A stretch of 64,000 nucleotides of DNA, taken from contig NZ_JBBMFT010000003.1 in the NCBI RefSeq assembly GCF_040095835.1, forward strand, positions 186,001 through 250,000. The letters run 5' to 3'. Made by a program: the position numbers and the translations under genes. Shown in pieces: positions 15,970 to 25,388 of this stretch (position 1 is its first letter; each line of letters begins with the position of its first letter). Below the pieces are notes generated by a model. It saw only the letters and a list, made by a program, of their open reading frames with translations, was not told the DNA's origin and did not search any database. The DNA is from Flavonifractor hominis. GTDB lineage: Bacteria; Bacillota; Clostridia; Oscillospirales; Oscillospiraceae.

Positions 15970-18480
15970 ATGAAACAGAAGTTTGATGTGACCGGTATGA
16001 CGTGTGCGGCCTGTTCGGCCCATGTGGAGAAGGCAGTGCGCGGCGTAGAGGGCGTGGAGGACGTCAGTGTCAATCTGCTGGGCGGCTCCATGCTGGTGGA
16101 ATACGACGGGCAGACTGGTCCCCAGCAGATCATCCAGGCGGTGGAGAAAGCAGGGTATGGCGCGGCTTTACCGCAGCAGAAGACGGCAGCACCTCAAAAG
16201 AAAGAGACCGCCATGGAGGAGCAGGCCGAGGGAATGAAGCGCCGCTTTTTACTCTCTCTGGTCTTCCTGATTCCACTGTTTTACATTGCCATGGGGCATA
16301 TGATGGGCTGGCCGCTGCCCGCTTTTTTCCATGACCCGGGCAACGGATTCGTGGTGGCGCTGATCCAGTTTTTGTTGACGCTGCCCATTTTGTACCTCAA
16401 TGACGTCTATTACAAAAAGGGCTTTCGCTCCCTGTTCCACGGTGCGCCCAATATGGACTCCCTCATTGCCATAGGATCAGCCGCGGCCATGCTCTATGGT
16501 GTAGCCGCCCTGTTCCAGATCGCATGGGGGTTGGGCCATGGGGATATGGTGCGGGTGGAGCGCTGGTCCATGGACCTGTATTTTGAGTCCGCGGGCATGA
16601 TCCTTACCCTGATCACCTTGGGCAAGTACCTGGAGACACGCTCCAAGGGCAAGACCGGCCAGGCCATCACACGGCTCATGGACCTGGCGCCCAAGACGGC
16701 CATGGTACTGCGGGACGGCCGCGAGGTCGAGATACCGGTGGAGGACGTGGTGGTCAATGACCAGGTGGTGGTGCGGCCCGGCGGACGTATCCCGGTGGAC
16801 GGTGTGGTAGTGGAGGGCCGCTCGTCGGTGGACGAGTCGGCGCTGACCGGCGAGAGCCTGCCGGTGGAAAAGGGACCGGGGGACCGGGTGGCTGCGGCCT
16901 CCATCAATCAGTCCGGGTCGTTTACCTTCCGCGCCCTGCGGGTGGGCGAGGACACGACCCTGGCCCAGATGATCCGCCTGGTGGAAGAGGCGGCTGCATC
17001 CAAAGCACCCATTGCCAAGCTGGCCGACCGGGTGGCGGGGATTTTTGTTCCGGCGGTCATCGGTATTGCCGCCGTCACGGCGGTGGTATGGCTCCTGCTG
17101 ACCGGGTCGGTGGAGCAGGCTCTCACCGCCGGAGTGTCCGTACTGGTCATCTCCTGCCCCTGTGCACTGGGGCTGGCCACTCCAGTGGCCATTATGGTGG
17201 GCACCGGCAAGGGAGCGGAATACGGCATCCTCATCAAGTCGGCCGAGGCGCTGGAGACACTGCACACCGTGCGTACGGTGGTGCTGGACAAAACGGGGAC
17301 CCTCACCCGGGGCAAGCCTTCTGTGACCGACTGCCTGCCGGCCGACGGCGTGACGGAAGAAGAGCTGCTGTGTGTGGCCGCCTCACTGGAAAAGCCTTCG
17401 GAACACCCACTGGCCGACGCTGTGGTGAGCGAGGCGGAGGCGCGCAACATCCCGTTGGTCCCGGTGGAGCAGTTTCAGGCCACACCGGGGCGTGGGATCT
17501 GCGGGCAGCTCCACGGGGTGGAGGTGCTGGCAGGCAATCGGGCCATGCTGGAGGAGCGGGGCATTCCGCTGGACGGCTTTGCCGGTGCGGCGGAGGAACT
17601 GGCCCGGGAGGGCAAGACGCCGCTGTACTTTGCCGAAGATGGCAAGCTCCTGGGCATCGTAGCAGCGGCCGACACGCCCAAACCGACCAGTGCCGCCGCT
17701 GTGCAGGCCTTCAAAGAATTGGGCATCCGGGTGGTCATGCTCACCGGCGACAACCAGCGTACCGCCGAAGCGGTGGGGCGGACTGTGGGCGTGGACCAGG
17801 TGGTGGCCGAGGTGCTGCCGCAGGATAAGGAAAAGACGGTGGCAGCCCTTCAGGCCGGCGGCCAGCGGGTGGCGATGGTGGGGGATGGTATCAATGACGC
17901 CCCGGCATTGGCCCGGGCCGATGTGGGCATCGCCATTGGAGCCGGTACCGATGTGGCCATTGAGTCGGCCGACGTAGTCCTGATGAAGAGCGATCTGATG
18001 GATGCGGTGACAGCCATCAAACTTTCCAAAAAAGTGATCCGCAACATCAAGGAAAACCTATTCTGGGCCTTTATTTACAACGTCATCGGGATTCCCCTGG
18101 CGGCCGGTGTGTGGTATCCGCTGTTCCACATCCAGCTTTCCCCCATGTTTGCCGCGGCGGCTATGAGCCTGTCCTCGGTGTGTGTGGTAACCAATGCGCT
18201 GCGCCTGCGCCTGTTCCGGGCGGAGGGGCAGCCTGCACAAAATACAGAACCGACACAGAAAGGAAGCAATCCTATGAACAAGACCATGGTAATCAATGGT
18301 ATGATGTGCGCACATTGCCAGGCGCATGTGGAAAAGGCTCTCAACGCCATCGACGGTGTGGAGGCCAAGGTGGACCTGGCGGCAAAGACCGCCACGCTGA
18401 CCCTGAGCCGGGATGTGTCCGACGAGGTACTGCGCCAGGCGGTGACCGATGCAGGGTATGAAGTGGTGGAGATCCACTGA
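15970..18480 (+). CDS. copA: Cu(I)-exporting P1B-type ATPase with fused C-terminal chaperone domain
   Basis: The 836-residue P-type ATPase has an N-terminal heavy-metal domain (GMTCAAC, C12 and C15), the membrane CPC motif (C396-P-C398) that defines Cu(I) pumps, the phosphorylation motif DKTGT (D440), HP in SEHPLADA, and GDGINDAP (about 638-645). Unusually it ends with a second metal domain (GMMCAHC, C780 and C783) after a short Gln/Thr-rich linker. That domain begins at an in-frame ATG (18274) with AAAGGAAG 7 bases upstream, so free CopZ-like chaperone may also be made from this mRNA. It should export copper from the cytoplasm. Confidence 0.95.
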   Translation: MKQKFDVTGMTCAACSAHVEKAVRGVEGVEDVSVNLLGGSMLVEYDGQTGPQQIIQAVEKAGYGAALPQQKTAAPQKKETAMEEQAEGMKRRFLLSLVFLIPLFYIAMGHMMGWPLPAFFHDPGNGFVVALIQFLLTLPILYLNDVYYKKGFRSLFHGAPNMDSLIAIGSAAAMLYGVAALFQIAWGLGHGDMVRVERWSMDLYFESAGMILTLITLGKYLETRSKGKTGQAITRLMDLAPKTAMVLRDGREVEIPVEDVVVNDQVVVRPGGRIPVDGVVVEGRSSVDESALTGESLPVEKGPGDRVAAASINQSGSFTFRALRVGEDTTLAQMIRLVEEAAASKAPIAKLADRVAGIFVPAVIGIAAVTAVVWLLLTGSVEQALTAGVSVLVISCPCALGLATPVAIMVGTGKGAEYGILIKSAEALETLHTVRTVVLDKTGTLTRGKPSVTDCLPADGVTEEELLCVAASLEKPSEHPLADAVVSEAEARNIPLVPVEQFQATPGRGICGQLHGVEVLAGNRAMLEERGIPLDGFAGAAEELAREGKTPLYFAEDGKLLGIVAAADTPKPTSAAAVQAFKELGIRVVMLTGDNQRTAEAVGRTVGVDQVVAEVLPQDKEKTVAALQAGGQRVAMVGDGINDAPALARADVGIAIGAGTDVAIESADVVLMKSDLMDAVTAIKLSKKVIRNIKENLFWAFIYNVIGIPLAAGVWYPLFHIQLSPMFAAAAMSLSSVCVVTNALRLRLFRAEGQPAQNTEPTQKGSNPMNKTMVINGMMCAHCQAHVEKALNAIDGVEAKVDLAAKTATLTLSRDVSDEVLRQAVTDAGYEVVEIH
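18274..18480 (+). other. Possible internal start giving a free CopZ-like chaperone
   Basis: Inside copA, an ATG preceded by AAAGGAAG at 7 bases would begin a 68-residue heavy-metal-associated protein (MNKTMVINGMMCAHC...). The size and sequence are those of a stand-alone CopZ. Whether this site is used is not shown. Confidence 0.45.
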
Positions 18481-18554
18481 ATTACCAGAATTTTTGATTT
18501 GAAAAATGAATAGTGTTTTAGTATGATAACAGCACTGCCCGTGCTGTAGGAAGA

Positions 18555-18579
18555 GGGGGCCGTCCGGCCCCCTTTTTTT
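18555..18579 (+). terminator. Terminator of the csoR-copA operon
   Basis: GGGGGCC-GTCC-GGCCCCC followed by seven T residues. Confidence 0.92.
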
Positions 18580-18611
18580 ATGCCGGGACATTCCCAAAAA
18601 GGAGTATCAAT

Positions 18612-20846
18612 ATGCGAAAAATTCCTGCCGCCTTGTTATCATTGGCCTTGACGGCCTCTATGACTGCTATGCCGGTTTCGGCGGCCGATTCCTCCGCCGG
18701 TTCTCTGCCGGAGCTGGACGGCCATTGGAGCCAGAGCGCCTTTGAGCGCTGGTACGCCTACGGCGTAGTTGAGGGAGATGACCGGGGAATGCGCCCCGAC
18801 GCCGACATGACTGTGGGCGAATTTGCCGCTCTGCTCAGCCGCACCATGGGGTATCAGGAGACGGTAGCCAATCCCTATGCCGACCTGAAGGGAGACGAAT
18901 GGTACGCCCCCTACATTCTCCAGCTCACTGCCGCCGGCATTCTGAAGGGCGACGGTGTCAACTGCAACGCCGAGGAGCCCATGAACCGGGAGCGGGGCAC
19001 CGTGCTCTTTGCCCGTGCCCTGGGTATCCGCCCCACGGAGAATCCGGATCTGGATCAGTTTGTGGACGGTGACGCCGCGGCGGACTGGTCCGCCGGCTAC
19101 ATCGATGCCATGGCCAAGGCCGGCATCATCCAGGGCGTTGGCAATGGCCAGCTGGCGCTGGATGCCAGCATTACCCGCGGCTCTGTGGTGACCATTCTGA
19201 ATAACTCCGTGGCCGAGTATGTGACGGAGGAAGGGACGATTGTCAGCGGGGATGTGGACGGCATCCTGCTGGTGGCCGCCGACAACGTGACCGTGGACGG
19301 CGCTGCCGTGTCCGGCAATCTGATCCTGGCGCCCAAGGCCGGCGAGGCCAACCTGGACGTAAAGGACAGTCAGCTGGAGGGGGATCTGCTGGTCTCTGCC
19401 AGCGGTTCCAGCCTGTCTGTGAGCGGTTCCGAGGTGGCCGGTGAGCTGGCTCTCACCGGTGAGAAGAACCGCCTGAACCTGGGGAAGGGTACTCGGGTGG
19501 CCCAGCTGACGGTGGACGGCGATGAGAATGCCGTGGCTGTGGCGTCCGGCGCTTCGGTGGACACCCTCACGGCCCGCGCTGCCGTGAAGGTGGACAACCA
19601 GGGCGTCATCACCACCGCTCAGGTCCAGGCGGACAACGTGATCCTGGACGGCAAGCAGCCCGTTCATGTGGAGGTGGCCGAGGATGCGGCGCCTCCCACC
19701 GACAGTGCGGGCAACCAGGTCTCTGGTACCGAGGACAGCGGCTCCGGCGAGACGGAGAAGCCCGGCAACGGCGGCAGCAACGGCGGTTCCGGCGGCTCTG
19801 ACAATGAGGACTCCGACAACGGCGGCTCCGGCAGCGATGGTTCCGGTGACGGGGATTCCGACGGCGGTTCCGGCGATGTGGAGAAGGTGGACGGCGTGCT
19901 GGCCGTGCGCCCTGTGGACCAGGATGCCGAGGAGCTGGAGATGCCCAACGTGAGCCTGGAGGCCACCAAGCACAAGGACGAGGACTTTGTCCGTGTGGCG
20001 CTGACCACGGACGGCGTGGTACCCATCCATCAGAGCGAGGGCGCCGGCAAGGGCGCCTGGGTGGGCGTGGCGTTTGCCGCTCCCGAAGGCTATGAGGGCG
20101 GCACCTTCCACTACTACTTTGGTACCGAAGCCAACCCCTCTGCCTCTCAGAGCACGGCTGTGACGGAGGACCCTGCCATTGGTGAGGGCAAGTACGCGGT
20201 GTTCTTTATCAATGCCTCTTCCATTGCCCCCAAGACCCACATTACCCTGCAGTGGGACGGCCAGGAGGCGGTGCAGTATGTTGTGGACCTGTCCGGGGTG
20301 CAGACGCCTGTGGTGGAGCTGTCCGGCGTGACGGTATCCACCCATGAGCTGCCCGACGGCGTGAGCTCCACCGCTGAGGGCCTGAGCTTTGACGGCAGCA
20401 CCGCTCTGGTTCAGAACGGCGGCAGCGGCAGCCTCAGCCAGGAGCAGGTCGCCGGCATGGGCGGCGGCGGTGAGTACACGGTGTACTACTCCGTACCCCA
20501 GACCCTGGGCGACGGCGTTCTGAGCTTTGACAAGATTGCCCGCAGCATCAACGGCGGCAAGCTGAATACCTGGGCCATCTCCAGCGAGACCGAGGCGGAG
20601 TCCGGCGGCGGCTGGTGGACCAAGGACGGCGAGAACTACTACTTCAAGTGGGGCGCCGTGTTTGCCGAGCAGGCTGAGGGGACCTATGTGATGAAGGACG
20701 GCGGTGTGTATGAGTACACCCTCTACTTCATTGACAACGACGGCACCCAGGACAATGTGGTGGCCACCTATACCTTCCAGATTGATCTGAGCGGTTATAC
20801 CATTACGACCGACGACGGCCTGGAGCAGGAGAGCGACCTGAAATAA
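18612..20846 (+). CDS. SLH surface protein with beta-solenoid-like region
   Basis: The 744-residue secreted protein has a signal peptide (1-24, VSA-A) and three SLH modules (about 35-75, 95-145, 150-200). A region with regular short hydrophobic repeats follows (about 205-360: for example NLILAPKAGEANLDVKDSQL), which looks like a stacked beta structure. Then come a Gly/Ser/Asp-rich linker (about 370-430) and a C-terminal beta-rich region. The SLH set is more distant from the pair at 4.5-8 kb. GC3 is very high, typical of a strongly expressed wall protein. AAAGGAG precedes the ATG. A long antisense frame here is a composition artefact. Confidence 0.87.
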   Translation: MRKIPAALLSLALTASMTAMPVSAADSSAGSLPELDGHWSQSAFERWYAYGVVEGDDRGMRPDADMTVGEFAALLSRTMGYQETVANPYADLKGDEWYAPYILQLTAAGILKGDGVNCNAEEPMNRERGTVLFARALGIRPTENPDLDQFVDGDAAADWSAGYIDAMAKAGIIQGVGNGQLALDASITRGSVVTILNNSVAEYVTEEGTIVSGDVDGILLVAADNVTVDGAAVSGNLILAPKAGEANLDVKDSQLEGDLLVSASGSSLSVSGSEVAGELALTGEKNRLNLGKGTRVAQLTVDGDENAVAVASGASVDTLTARAAVKVDNQGVITTAQVQADNVILDGKQPVHVEVAEDAAPPTDSAGNQVSGTEDSGSGETEKPGNGGSNGGSGGSDNEDSDNGGSGSDGSGDGDSDGGSGDVEKVDGVLAVRPVDQDAEELEMPNVSLEATKHKDEDFVRVALTTDGVVPIHQSEGAGKGAWVGVAFAAPEGYEGGTFHYYFGTEANPSASQSTAVTEDPAIGEGKYAVFFINASSIAPKTHITLQWDGQEAVQYVVDLSGVQTPVVELSGVTVSTHELPDGVSSTAEGLSFDGSTALVQNGGSGSLSQEQVAGMGGGGEYTVYYSVPQTLGDGVLSFDKIARSINGGKLNTWAISSETEAESGGGWWTKDGENYYFKWGAVFAEQAEGTYVMKDGGVYEYTLYFIDNDGTQDNVVATYTFQIDLSGYTITTDDGLEQESDLK

Positions 20847-20853
20847 TATGCGG

Positions 20854-20890
20854 CGAGCGCCGGGCAATTTGCCCGGCGCTCGTACTTTTT
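20854..20890 (+). terminator. Terminator between the SLH gene and the DUF362 gene
   Basis: A 12-bp stem (CGAGCGCCGGGC / GCCCGGCGCTCG) followed by TACTTTTT; it separates convergent genes. Confidence 0.88.
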
Positions 20891-20892
20891 GT

Positions 20893-22056
20893 TTAACGGG
20901 AGAACAGACGGCCCAGAATGGTCCGGTGGAGTTCCACTGCTTTGTGGGGGCACAGCTCATGGCAGCAGTAGCAGTGGATGCAGGCCTTGGGATCGATGCG
21001 GGCCCGGGCTCCGGGAGCATCCATAGAGATGGCCTTGCCCGGACAGGAGCGCTGGCAGATACCGCAGCCTACGCAGCGCTGCGGATCTACACTGGGCGTC
21101 CGGGAGAAAAGCGCCTTGCACAGCCGCGCTGCGGGCCTGGACAGGGGCCCCAGAATGTCCAGCAGTTCTCGCCGTACGTTGGCAGGAAACCGGTAATCCG
21201 GGATACGCAGCTGCTCCAACGGCGGGCCGACGAGTTCCACATCCTCTATCCGGCTGGGGGACAGCCCCCGGCGCTGGGCGGCCAGCAGCAGCGGGTTGGA
21301 ACTGCGGGGCAGGCCAATGATCTCAGCTGCGACCACGTCCAGCGCCAGCGGATTTTCCGATACCAGCAGCAGCCCCACCGGCCGTGGGGTTCCGGAGGCG
21401 CCGGGGCCTTCTCCCTCCATGGCCAGCACCGCATCCATCACGCAAAGCCGGGGAGCGACGTATCCGGCCAGATCCAGTAGTATATCGGCGAACTGCTGCT
21501 GATCGGGGTGGGTGGCGTGGAAGCCCACCTTAGTCAGGCCAGGAATGACGCCAAAGAGGTTTTTTACCGCTCCGGTCATACTCATGAACACATGAGTCTT
21601 GAGTTTACACAGGTCGAACACGACATCGGCGTCGGCCACGGGGGCGATGATCTCGGCCTGACGGAGCACATGACCGTCTGGCAGAGAGACCGCGCGGATG
21701 GTGGTGTCATAGCTCAGCTCCGCCCCGGAGCGGGCAGCGGCCTGCGTCATGCCGGTTTTCTCATAGAGATGCCGCAGGACGGATTCCTTCTGCAGCGCGC
21801 CGCCGGGACTGTCGGTGATGACCGCCGTACCGCCTGCCTCGCGGACCAATTTGGCTACCGCCTCCACCACCGCCGGATGGGTACACACCGCTGTCTCCGG
21901 TGGGGCCGGGCGGAGCAGGTTTGCTTTGAGCAGCACCCGCTGTCCGGGGTGCACGAAGTGCTCCATTCCGCCCATCCGGGCCACAACTTCCCGCAGACAG
22001 TCCTCTGCCTGGCTGTAATCCGGGCAGGGAATGGCATAGACCTGATTGCTTTGCAT
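20893..22056 (-). CDS. DUF362 protein with two [4Fe-4S] clusters
   Basis: The 387-residue protein has an N-terminal DUF362 domain (LLKANLLRPAPPETA, VFDLCKLKTHVFMSMTGAVKN, typical of the family) and a C-terminal 2x[4Fe-4S] ferredoxin module (CVGCGICQRSCP and CIHCYCCHELCP). DUF362-ferredoxin proteins are common in anaerobes and presumed redox proteins of unknown reaction. It is co-directional with cytidine deaminase (66-base gap). GGAGG is 8 bases before the ATG. Confidence 0.88.
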   Translation of the reverse strand: MQSNQVYAIPCPDYSQAEDCLREVVARMGGMEHFVHPGQRVLLKANLLRPAPPETAVCTHPAVVEAVAKLVREAGGTAVITDSPGGALQKESVLRHLYEKTGMTQAAARSGAELSYDTTIRAVSLPDGHVLRQAEIIAPVADADVVFDLCKLKTHVFMSMTGAVKNLFGVIPGLTKVGFHATHPDQQQFADILLDLAGYVAPRLCVMDAVLAMEGEGPGASGTPRPVGLLLVSENPLALDVVAAEIIGLPRSSNPLLLAAQRRGLSPSRIEDVELVGPPLEQLRIPDYRFPANVRRELLDILGPLSRPAARLCKALFSRTPSVDPQRCVGCGICQRSCPGKAISMDAPGARARIDPKACIHCYCCHELCPHKAVELHRTILGRLFSR

Positions 22057-22122
22057 ACTTGGGGCCTCCTGATTTTGCTGGGTTTTGGAACCGATGATGG
22101 ACCCGCCATCAAACGGGTGGAC

Positions 22123-22521
22123 TCAGTCCAGAGATTTGGGGCCGAAGCCGTGGGGCAGCAGCTGTGCGAGGGACAGCTTTACGAAACGGTGATCCCCCTG
22201 CGCTACCAGGACCGTCAGATCAGGGGCGAATTCATAGAGCATCTGGCGGCAGGCTCCGCAGGGCCAGCAGGGCGCGCTGGAATTGCCCACCACAGCCAGG
22301 CGCACAAAGTCGTCCCGATGTCCTTCGCTTATAGCCTTCACCAGGGCGGTGCGCTCGGCGCAGATGGTGGAGCCGTAGGCGGCATTTTCCACGTTGCAGC
22401 CGGTGAATACCGTGCCATCGGCACACTCCAGGGCGGCTCCCACGGGAAAATGGGAATAGGGGACATAGGAACGCTCCAGCATGGTAAAGGCCAGTTCCAC
22501 TAACTCCTGATCGGTCATCAT
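22123..22521 (-). CDS. cdd: Cytidine deaminase
   Basis: The 132-residue protein is the usual size for the tetrameric enzyme that converts cytidine and deoxycytidine to uridine forms. It has the zinc and catalytic motifs CAER (within GSTICAERTAL) and PCGACRQ. Three in-frame ATG codons occur at 22527, 22521 and 22518; 22521 is chosen because AAAGGAG ends 6 bases before it, while 22527 directly abuts that site. It belongs to pyrimidine salvage and precedes the DUF362 gene. Confidence 0.93.
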   Translation of the reverse strand: MMTDQELVELAFTMLERSYVPYSHFPVGAALECADGTVFTGCNVENAAYGSTICAERTALVKAISEGHRDDFVRLAVVGNSSAPCWPCGACRQMLYEFAPDLTVLVAQGDHRFVKLSLAQLLPHGFGPKSLD

Positions 22522-22644
22522 GGCCATCTCCTTTCATAAAAGTGGTACCATGGATCAAAAATTTATTATACCACACAGAAAATTTCCCCGCAACGGCGGG
22601 CAAAACTCCGATTGTTGTGGGATTTATTGTGCTGTGGCGTTTCC

Positions 22645-22674
22645 TTGAAACAGAAGACGGGTTTCTTATATAAT
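22645..22674 (+). promoter_or_regulatory. Promoter of the DUF4177 gene
   Basis: TTGAAA (22645-22650), 18 bases, TATAAT (22669-22674). Confidence 0.75.
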
Positions 22675-22719
22675 AGCATTAAGTGGGTTCGAATATCTGA
22701 ACATAAGGGGGAAAAGATC

Positions 22720-22869
22720 ATGAAAGAATACAAAGTCATGGAGGTAAAAAAGAGAGACGCGGAAAAAGTGATGAATGATATGTCAGCTCAAGGCTGGGAA
22801 GTGGTAAGCATGACGTATTGGAACTATTGGAAAATCTGCCTGCTGATCGTTTTTTCCAGGGACGTGTAA
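22720..22869 (+). CDS. DUF4177-type small protein
   Basis: The 49-residue protein begins MKEYKVMEVKKRDAEKVMND and continues AQGWEVVSMT, the DUF4177 pattern. AAGGGGG lies 8 bases before the ATG, and there is a near-consensus promoter. The ending is hydrophobic (KICLLIVFSRDV). Function is not known for the family. A small terminator follows. Confidence 0.8.
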   Translation: MKEYKVMEVKKRDAEKVMNDMSAQGWEVVSMTYWNYWKICLLIVFSRDV

Positions 22870-22926
22870 AAGGTTTACGATCCCTGGTGCGGTGAAAGAG
22901 CTAAGGGAGCAAGCGCGTGTACAACA

Positions 22927-22956
22927 AAAGGTGCGCCCGGTCTGGGCGCACCTTTT
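22927..22956 (+). terminator. Terminator after the DUF4177 gene
   Basis: AAAAGGTGCGCCC / GGGCGCACCTTTT stem with a 5-base loop; symmetric, so it may also serve the convergent deacetylase gene. Confidence 0.82.
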
Positions 22957-23072
22957 GCTGTATGATGGCTAGTTGGAGCTGAAAGTAAGTTTGGCCAATT
23001 TCTGTTTAGAGGGGAATGAAGGAGGCAGAATGGCCAATCTCCAACACGGGCCCGGATGAAAGACGGAACGGT

Positions 23073-24332
23073 TTACCAGGTGGTACCCAGATTGGGGCGT
23101 ACATCCAAGTCAATGATCTCCCGTGCATCGTAGAACTGCTTGTACCACTCCAGAGCTTTCCCATTGCGCAGAGTCGTTCCATCAGGGTGGAGCCGGTCAC
23201 AGATGACCGCTGAAATATCCTTTTTGATATAAGAGAAGGAGTTGATTCCAACGCTGGCGAAGATGCGGAACCCCTGGCTCTGTAAGTACTGGAACACCGG
23301 GCCGGTGGTGTGCCAGTCGTCTCCGTCAGGCCGACCGCCGTGGGGATAAAAGAGGATGTTGGTGGGACCTACCAGACTGCCTACCTCTTCTGCCCAGCGG
23401 ACGGTATCCCGCTGAATGGACTCTAGCGGCTTGCTGTCCAGCCGGATGTGTCCCCAGGTATGGGAGCCAAAAGTCCAGCCGGTTTCCTTCAGACGCTGGA
23501 TAACGGGCTTGACCGCTTCGATTTCAGCCTGCCGTTTGGCGTCGAAAGCAGGGCGGGCGGGATCATCTGCGGCGATATCGATGTCGTTCTGGGTACGGTA
23601 ACCCAGAATACCCTCATAGCCGGTGAGGGAGAAAATAGCCTTGGCTCCGTTGAGCGAAAAGTCGGGGTGTTGCAGCACAAACTGGTCCAGAATGGGGGTA
23701 GCGTCCAGGTCTTGGGTGAGAGAGACTTCACCGGTAAAGGGGTCCTTTGTCTCTGCCCAGATCTGTCCGTCCTCCCCCAGCACCAGCTTGGAGGTAAAAC
23801 CTTCGGCCAACATGTATTCATAGTAATTCACATCGTCGAAGGAGATAATCAGAGGTTTTTTCCCTTCGGGCAGCATCAACGTGTTGCGCTGCATGCGGGT
23901 CACGCCGTTCTCGTCGGTGACCTCGCTCCATACGTCGCCCATGTTGACCAGAATATAACCGCGATCATAGACGCTCTGGAGAATTTTCTTGAATTCATCG
24001 GCCGTGACCATCCAGTCATCCAGGCCTTCCTGGCGGGTTTGGGAGATGGCGCTGGAAAAGGTGTATTCCGGATAGGCAATGACCGGGTGGAAAAACAGGT
24101 GTTCCACGACCTGATCCGGGCCCCAGGCCTGGGTCAGCTGGTCTTCGCTCCAATAGGTGCGCACCGCCTCATAAGGGTCTGGAGTAGGGGTAGGCTCCGG
24201 TGTGGGGGTAGTCACAGTGGGGGTATTGTTCGGTAAGGTCTCGGTGGTGCCTTCTTTGCCGCAGGCGGCCAGGGAAAGCGCCAATACCGCTGACAGGATC
24301 AGTGCAGCGGTACGTGTGAGTCTGGTTCTCAT
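23073..24332 (-). CDS. Polysaccharide deacetylase lipoprotein
   Basis: The 419-residue protein has a lipoprotein signal (SLAAC, cysteine near residue 23) and a Pro/Thr-rich linker, then a NodB-type deacetylase domain with the metal motifs FDD (in LIISFDDVNYYEY), SHTWGH and FYPHGG. It probably deacetylates peptidoglycan or another surface glycan on the outer face of the membrane. Compared with small deacetylases it has an extra N-terminal segment. The chosen start has GGGAGGA upstream; a frame extension upstream of it has no signal peptide. Confidence 0.88.
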   Translation of the reverse strand: MRTRLTRTAALILSAVLALSLAACGKEGTTETLPNNTPTVTTPTPEPTPTPDPYEAVRTYWSEDQLTQAWGPDQVVEHLFFHPVIAYPEYTFSSAISQTRQEGLDDWMVTADEFKKILQSVYDRGYILVNMGDVWSEVTDENGVTRMQRNTLMLPEGKKPLIISFDDVNYYEYMLAEGFTSKLVLGEDGQIWAETKDPFTGEVSLTQDLDATPILDQFVLQHPDFSLNGAKAIFSLTGYEGILGYRTQNDIDIAADDPARPAFDAKRQAEIEAVKPVIQRLKETGWTFGSHTWGHIRLDSKPLESIQRDTVRWAEEVGSLVGPTNILFYPHGGRPDGDDWHTTGPVFQYLQSQGFRIFASVGINSFSYIKKDISAVICDRLHPDGTTLRNGKALEWYKQFYDAREIIDLDVRPNLGTTW

Positions 24333-24420
24333 AGCATGCTTCCTCCCGCAGTTATTCTCTGTGGCTCTTATCTTACGACGTAAACATAAGAAAGGAAACA
24401 ACAAAACAGTGACAAAATTC

Positions 24421-24936
24421 TTACGATTTTATGTCACCCACGACAGAAAGTCGGTGGACCAGCAAAATGGAGGCGCCGCCGGTGACGGCTCCGGTGATCA
24501 GTGAACACAGCAGCAGCGGAGGCAGATAGGCCAGCGGCGCCCTGGTTTCCAGTACGGCCATGGCGGCCAGTATCTGCCCGGTGTTATGGGCTGCGGCTCC
24601 GGCAATGGAGACCCCGAAAAGAGACAGCCAGGGTACGCGTACCAGCAGAGCCATGACGGCCAACGCCAATAGTCCACCGGTCAGAGAGAAGGCAAGCGCC
24701 ATCAGATTTCCGCCCAGCAGAGCGCCCAGGAAGCACCGGGCAAGCAGAATCAGCAGGGCCTCGCGCCCGGACAGGCAGCACAGGGCGTATACCGTGACCA
24801 GATTGGCCAGGCCCAGCCGCAGCCCGGGCAGCGGAAACAGAATGGTCAGCGGAACCAGACCCTCCGCCACCGAGAGAGCCAAGGCCAGAGCAGTGAGGAC
24901 CGCGCAGCGGGTAAGCCGCCGCAGAGGGGAAGACAA
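24421..24936 (-). CDS. Gx transporter family membrane protein (HepS component I-like)
   Basis: The 171-residue protein with about five helices matches the Pfam family once named heptaprenyl diphosphate synthase component I and now called Gx transporter (PGLRLGLANLVTVYAL, LLARCFLGALLGGN). It is last in a three-gene set with NusG-II and ApbE proteins. In flavin-based extracellular electron transfer loci, as I recall them, a Gx-type protein is EetB; the assignment here is by context. It may be an ECF-type substrate-binding membrane component. Confidence 0.85.
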   Translation of the reverse strand: MSSPLRRLTRCAVLTALALALSVAEGLVPLTILFPLPGLRLGLANLVTVYALCCLSGREALLILLARCFLGALLGGNLMALAFSLTGGLLALAVMALLVRVPWLSLFGVSIAGAAAHNTGQILAAMAVLETRAPLAYLPPLLLCSLITGAVTGGASILLVHRLSVVGDIKS

Positions 24937-24974
24937 GGGACTGCGCCTCCTTTTTTGGAAAAATCATGGAACCA

Positions 24975-25388
24975 TTAGCCGCTGATGGCGTCAAATTCCA
25001 CAGGGTCGCTCCCTGTCAGGGAAATGATGAGCCGGTCAGGCAAACAGATGATTTGCTGTCCAGCCTGACTGATCCAGCCGGTGTGGACACAATCCTGACT
25101 GGGGCATTCGCTCTCCAGTACACAGATCCGCTCCGGCTCGATCTGAATGGTCAGCGGGTAGGGGGCCTGATCCAGGGGCAGTGTCACCGGCTCCGTCAAT
25201 GTGGTCAGGTCGTATTCGGCAATGGTCTCCCCGTCCAGGACAATGTGAGCGGTGAGGTATTGGCTGGGCGCTGGACGCAGAGCAAACAGCAGAGCAACGG
25301 CTGCTGCGGCCACCAGCAGTGCCACCACCACATCTCCTATGCAGGGACGGCGACGCTCAGCGGCGGGCGATCTCATAGGTATAGCCAT
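24975..25388 (-). CDS. NusG domain II-containing membrane protein
   Basis: The 137-residue protein has one N-terminal helix (about 18-40) and an extracytoplasmic NusG-II domain (ECPSQDCVHTGWI, QIICLPDRLII). This domain is often found in anaerobes next to ApbE and Gx proteins, and matches EetA by recollection. The gene starts inside the end of apbE (32-base overlap). The conserved CPSQDC pair might form a disulfide or be a redox site. Confidence 0.87.
   Translation of the reverse strand: MAIPMRSPAAERRRPCIGDVVVALLVAAAAVALLFALRPAPSQYLTAHIVLDGETIAEYDLTTLTEPVTLPLDQAPYPLTIQIEPERICVLESECPSQDCVHTGWISQAGQQIICLPDRLIISLTGSDPVEFDAISG

Noticed and set aside
18639..21020. 793-codon frame antisense to the SLH gene
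   Set aside because: The sense frame has a signal peptide and SLH modules; the reverse frame is low-complexity Gly/Ala/His.
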